From positions 1 to 32,701 of the forward strand of contig CAJTYC010000019.1 in the NCBI GenBank assembly GCA_910584185.1: 32,701 nucleotides of DNA, given 5' to 3'. This DNA is from an uncultured Muribaculaceae bacterium (GTDB lineage: Bacteria; Bacteroidota; Bacteroidia; Bacteroidales; Muribaculaceae). Shown here piece by piece: positions 32,010 through 32,701 of this stretch; position 1 is the first letter of the stretch; each line of letters opens with the position of its first letter. The notes below the pieces were generated by a model that did not search any database, was not told where the DNA came from, and saw only the letters and a list, made by a program, of their open reading frames with translations. Position numbers and translations under genes: made by a program.

Positions 32010-32645
32010 ATGATAGATTTCATAATCGAAATAGACCAAGACCTGTTATTCGCAGCCAACGGCAACCATACCCCCCTTCTCGATGACTTCATGTACATAG
32101 TCACCGGCAAGTTAGTGTGGATACCTTTCTACGCATTCCTGATTTTCTTAATGCAGCGCCGTTTCGGCTGGAAGCGAACAGGCTTAGCCCTAATAGGCAT
32201 TGCCCTGATGATACTAATGGCCGACCAGATATGCAGCCACGTGATTCGCCCCGCTGTATGTCGCCTAAGACCCTCCAACCCCGACAACCCAATCAGCCAA
32301 TTCATCACCCTCGTGCACGGTGTCAAGGCCGGCCGCTACGGCTTCCCCTCATGCCACGCCGCCAACTCCGCCGCACTCGCCACTTTCTTGATAATGCAGT
32401 TCCGCACAAGGGCTATGACCATACTGATGGTCATATGGATGCTCCTGTTGAGCTATTCAAGAGTATACATGGGTGTGCATTACCCCACCGACATCCTGGT
32501 GGGCTGGTTGGTAGGCTCTTTCTCAGCCATGACAATATGGATCCTCGGCTATAAGCTCGCAGGTTTCCGCTCAGCAAGAATGGAGCGGCCTCTCCCCGCT
32601 CCCGATGACCCGTTCTTCAAGAAGTTAATAAACTACTTCAACTAA
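32010..32645 (+). CDS. PAP2-family membrane phosphatase (lipid phosphatase)
   Basis: Inner-membrane phosphatase of 211 residues with about five or six hydrophobic segments. The three phosphatase motifs are present in order: R-x6-RP (Arg80 to Arg87-Pro88, with Arg in place of the usual Lys), PSCH with His116 (GFPSCHAANS), and SR-x5-H-x3-D with Arg151, His157 and Asp161 (SRVYMGVHYPTD). These residues form the phospho-histidine active site facing the periplasm. Family members dephosphorylate undecaprenyl pyrophosphate, phosphatidylglycerophosphate or lipid A; which one cannot be decided here, though small proteins of this layout in Bacteroidales are often annotated as undecaprenyl-diphosphatase-like. 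It has no direct link to the phosphate module 18 kb away. The stop codon directly abuts the terminal palindrome. Confidence 0.88.
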   Translation: MIDFIIEIDQDLLFAANGNHTPLLDDFMYIVTGKLVWIPFYAFLIFLMQRRFGWKRTGLALIGIALMILMADQICSHVIRPAVCRLRPSNPDNPISQFITLVHGVKAGRYGFPSCHAANSAALATFLIMQFRTRAMTILMVIWMLLLSYSRVYMGVHYPTDILVGWLVGSFSAMTIWILGYKLAGFRSARMERPLPAPDDPFFKKLINYFN

Positions 32646-32701
32646 GGCCGCGTTTCATAAAATTTGTACCCCCAGGGGTACAAATTTTATGAAACGCGGC
32701 C
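32646..32701. repeat. Perfect 56-bp inverted repeat at the window end
   Basis: Arms 32646-32672 and 32675-32701 are exactly complementary over 27 bp with the two-base centre CA. The arms start GGCCGCGTTTC and the repeat ends at the very last base. It could be a terminator stem of the PAP2 gene whose U-tract is cut off, or a fold-back assembly end. Confidence 0.85.

Noticed and set aside
1..32701. tRNA, rRNA, integrase or attachment sites
   Set aside because: None recognised on either strand; the only mobile-element signs are the IS terminus at the left end and the foldback repeat.

Overview
The window looks like a complete 32.7-kb contig from an uncultured gut-type Bacteroidales. The lineage is inferred from SusC/SusD-type outer-membrane proteins, TonB receptors with carboxypeptidase-regulatory N-domains, a one-polypeptide hybrid two-component regulator and promoters with the Bacteroidetes -7 element TAnnTTTG. 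A Muribaculaceae-like relative is my guess, not shown. Both ends look like assembly breakpoints: base 1 lies inside an IS21-like terminus and the last 56 bases are a perfect inverted repeat.

Region 1 (1-14.4 kb) is a phosphate-acquisition module. On the minus strand lies a TonB receptor, a beta-helix lipoprotein and a secreted metallophosphoesterase; the last is cut by the IS end inside its GNH metal motif. Divergent from it are an OmpR/PhoB-type response regulator and a histidine kinase. Then follow a second TonB receptor with a secreted acid-phosphatase-like protein, a Pit phosphate transporter with a PhoU-like tail, and a small membrane-anchored protein resembling that tail. Three promoters (both TonB receptors and Pit) share two 11-bp direct repeats, 7 bp of spacer and a -7 element in identical geometry: a candidate Bacteroidales Pho box. 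A degenerate copy lies before the regulator. This shared operator is the main discovery of the window.

Region 2 (14.4-16.6 kb) holds methylglyoxal synthase, a strong stem-loop, a doubtful membrane-protein remnant and an APC-family amino-acid antiporter.

Region 3 (16.6-29.1 kb) is a compact fructan utilisation locus: fructokinase, MFS sugar transporter and GH32 fructosidase on minus; a fructose-sensor-like hybrid two-component regulator and SusC/SusD on plus. The regulator is split by a one-base frameshift in an A6 run. TGTTACAT elements occur in the GH32/regulator divergent region and again before susC, making a candidate operator. A 194-bp foldback element separates GH32 from the transporter gene.

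Region 4 (29.1-32.7 kb) is housekeeping: recA with a long acidic tail and repeats at its stop codon, bioB, and a PAP2-family membrane phosphatase.
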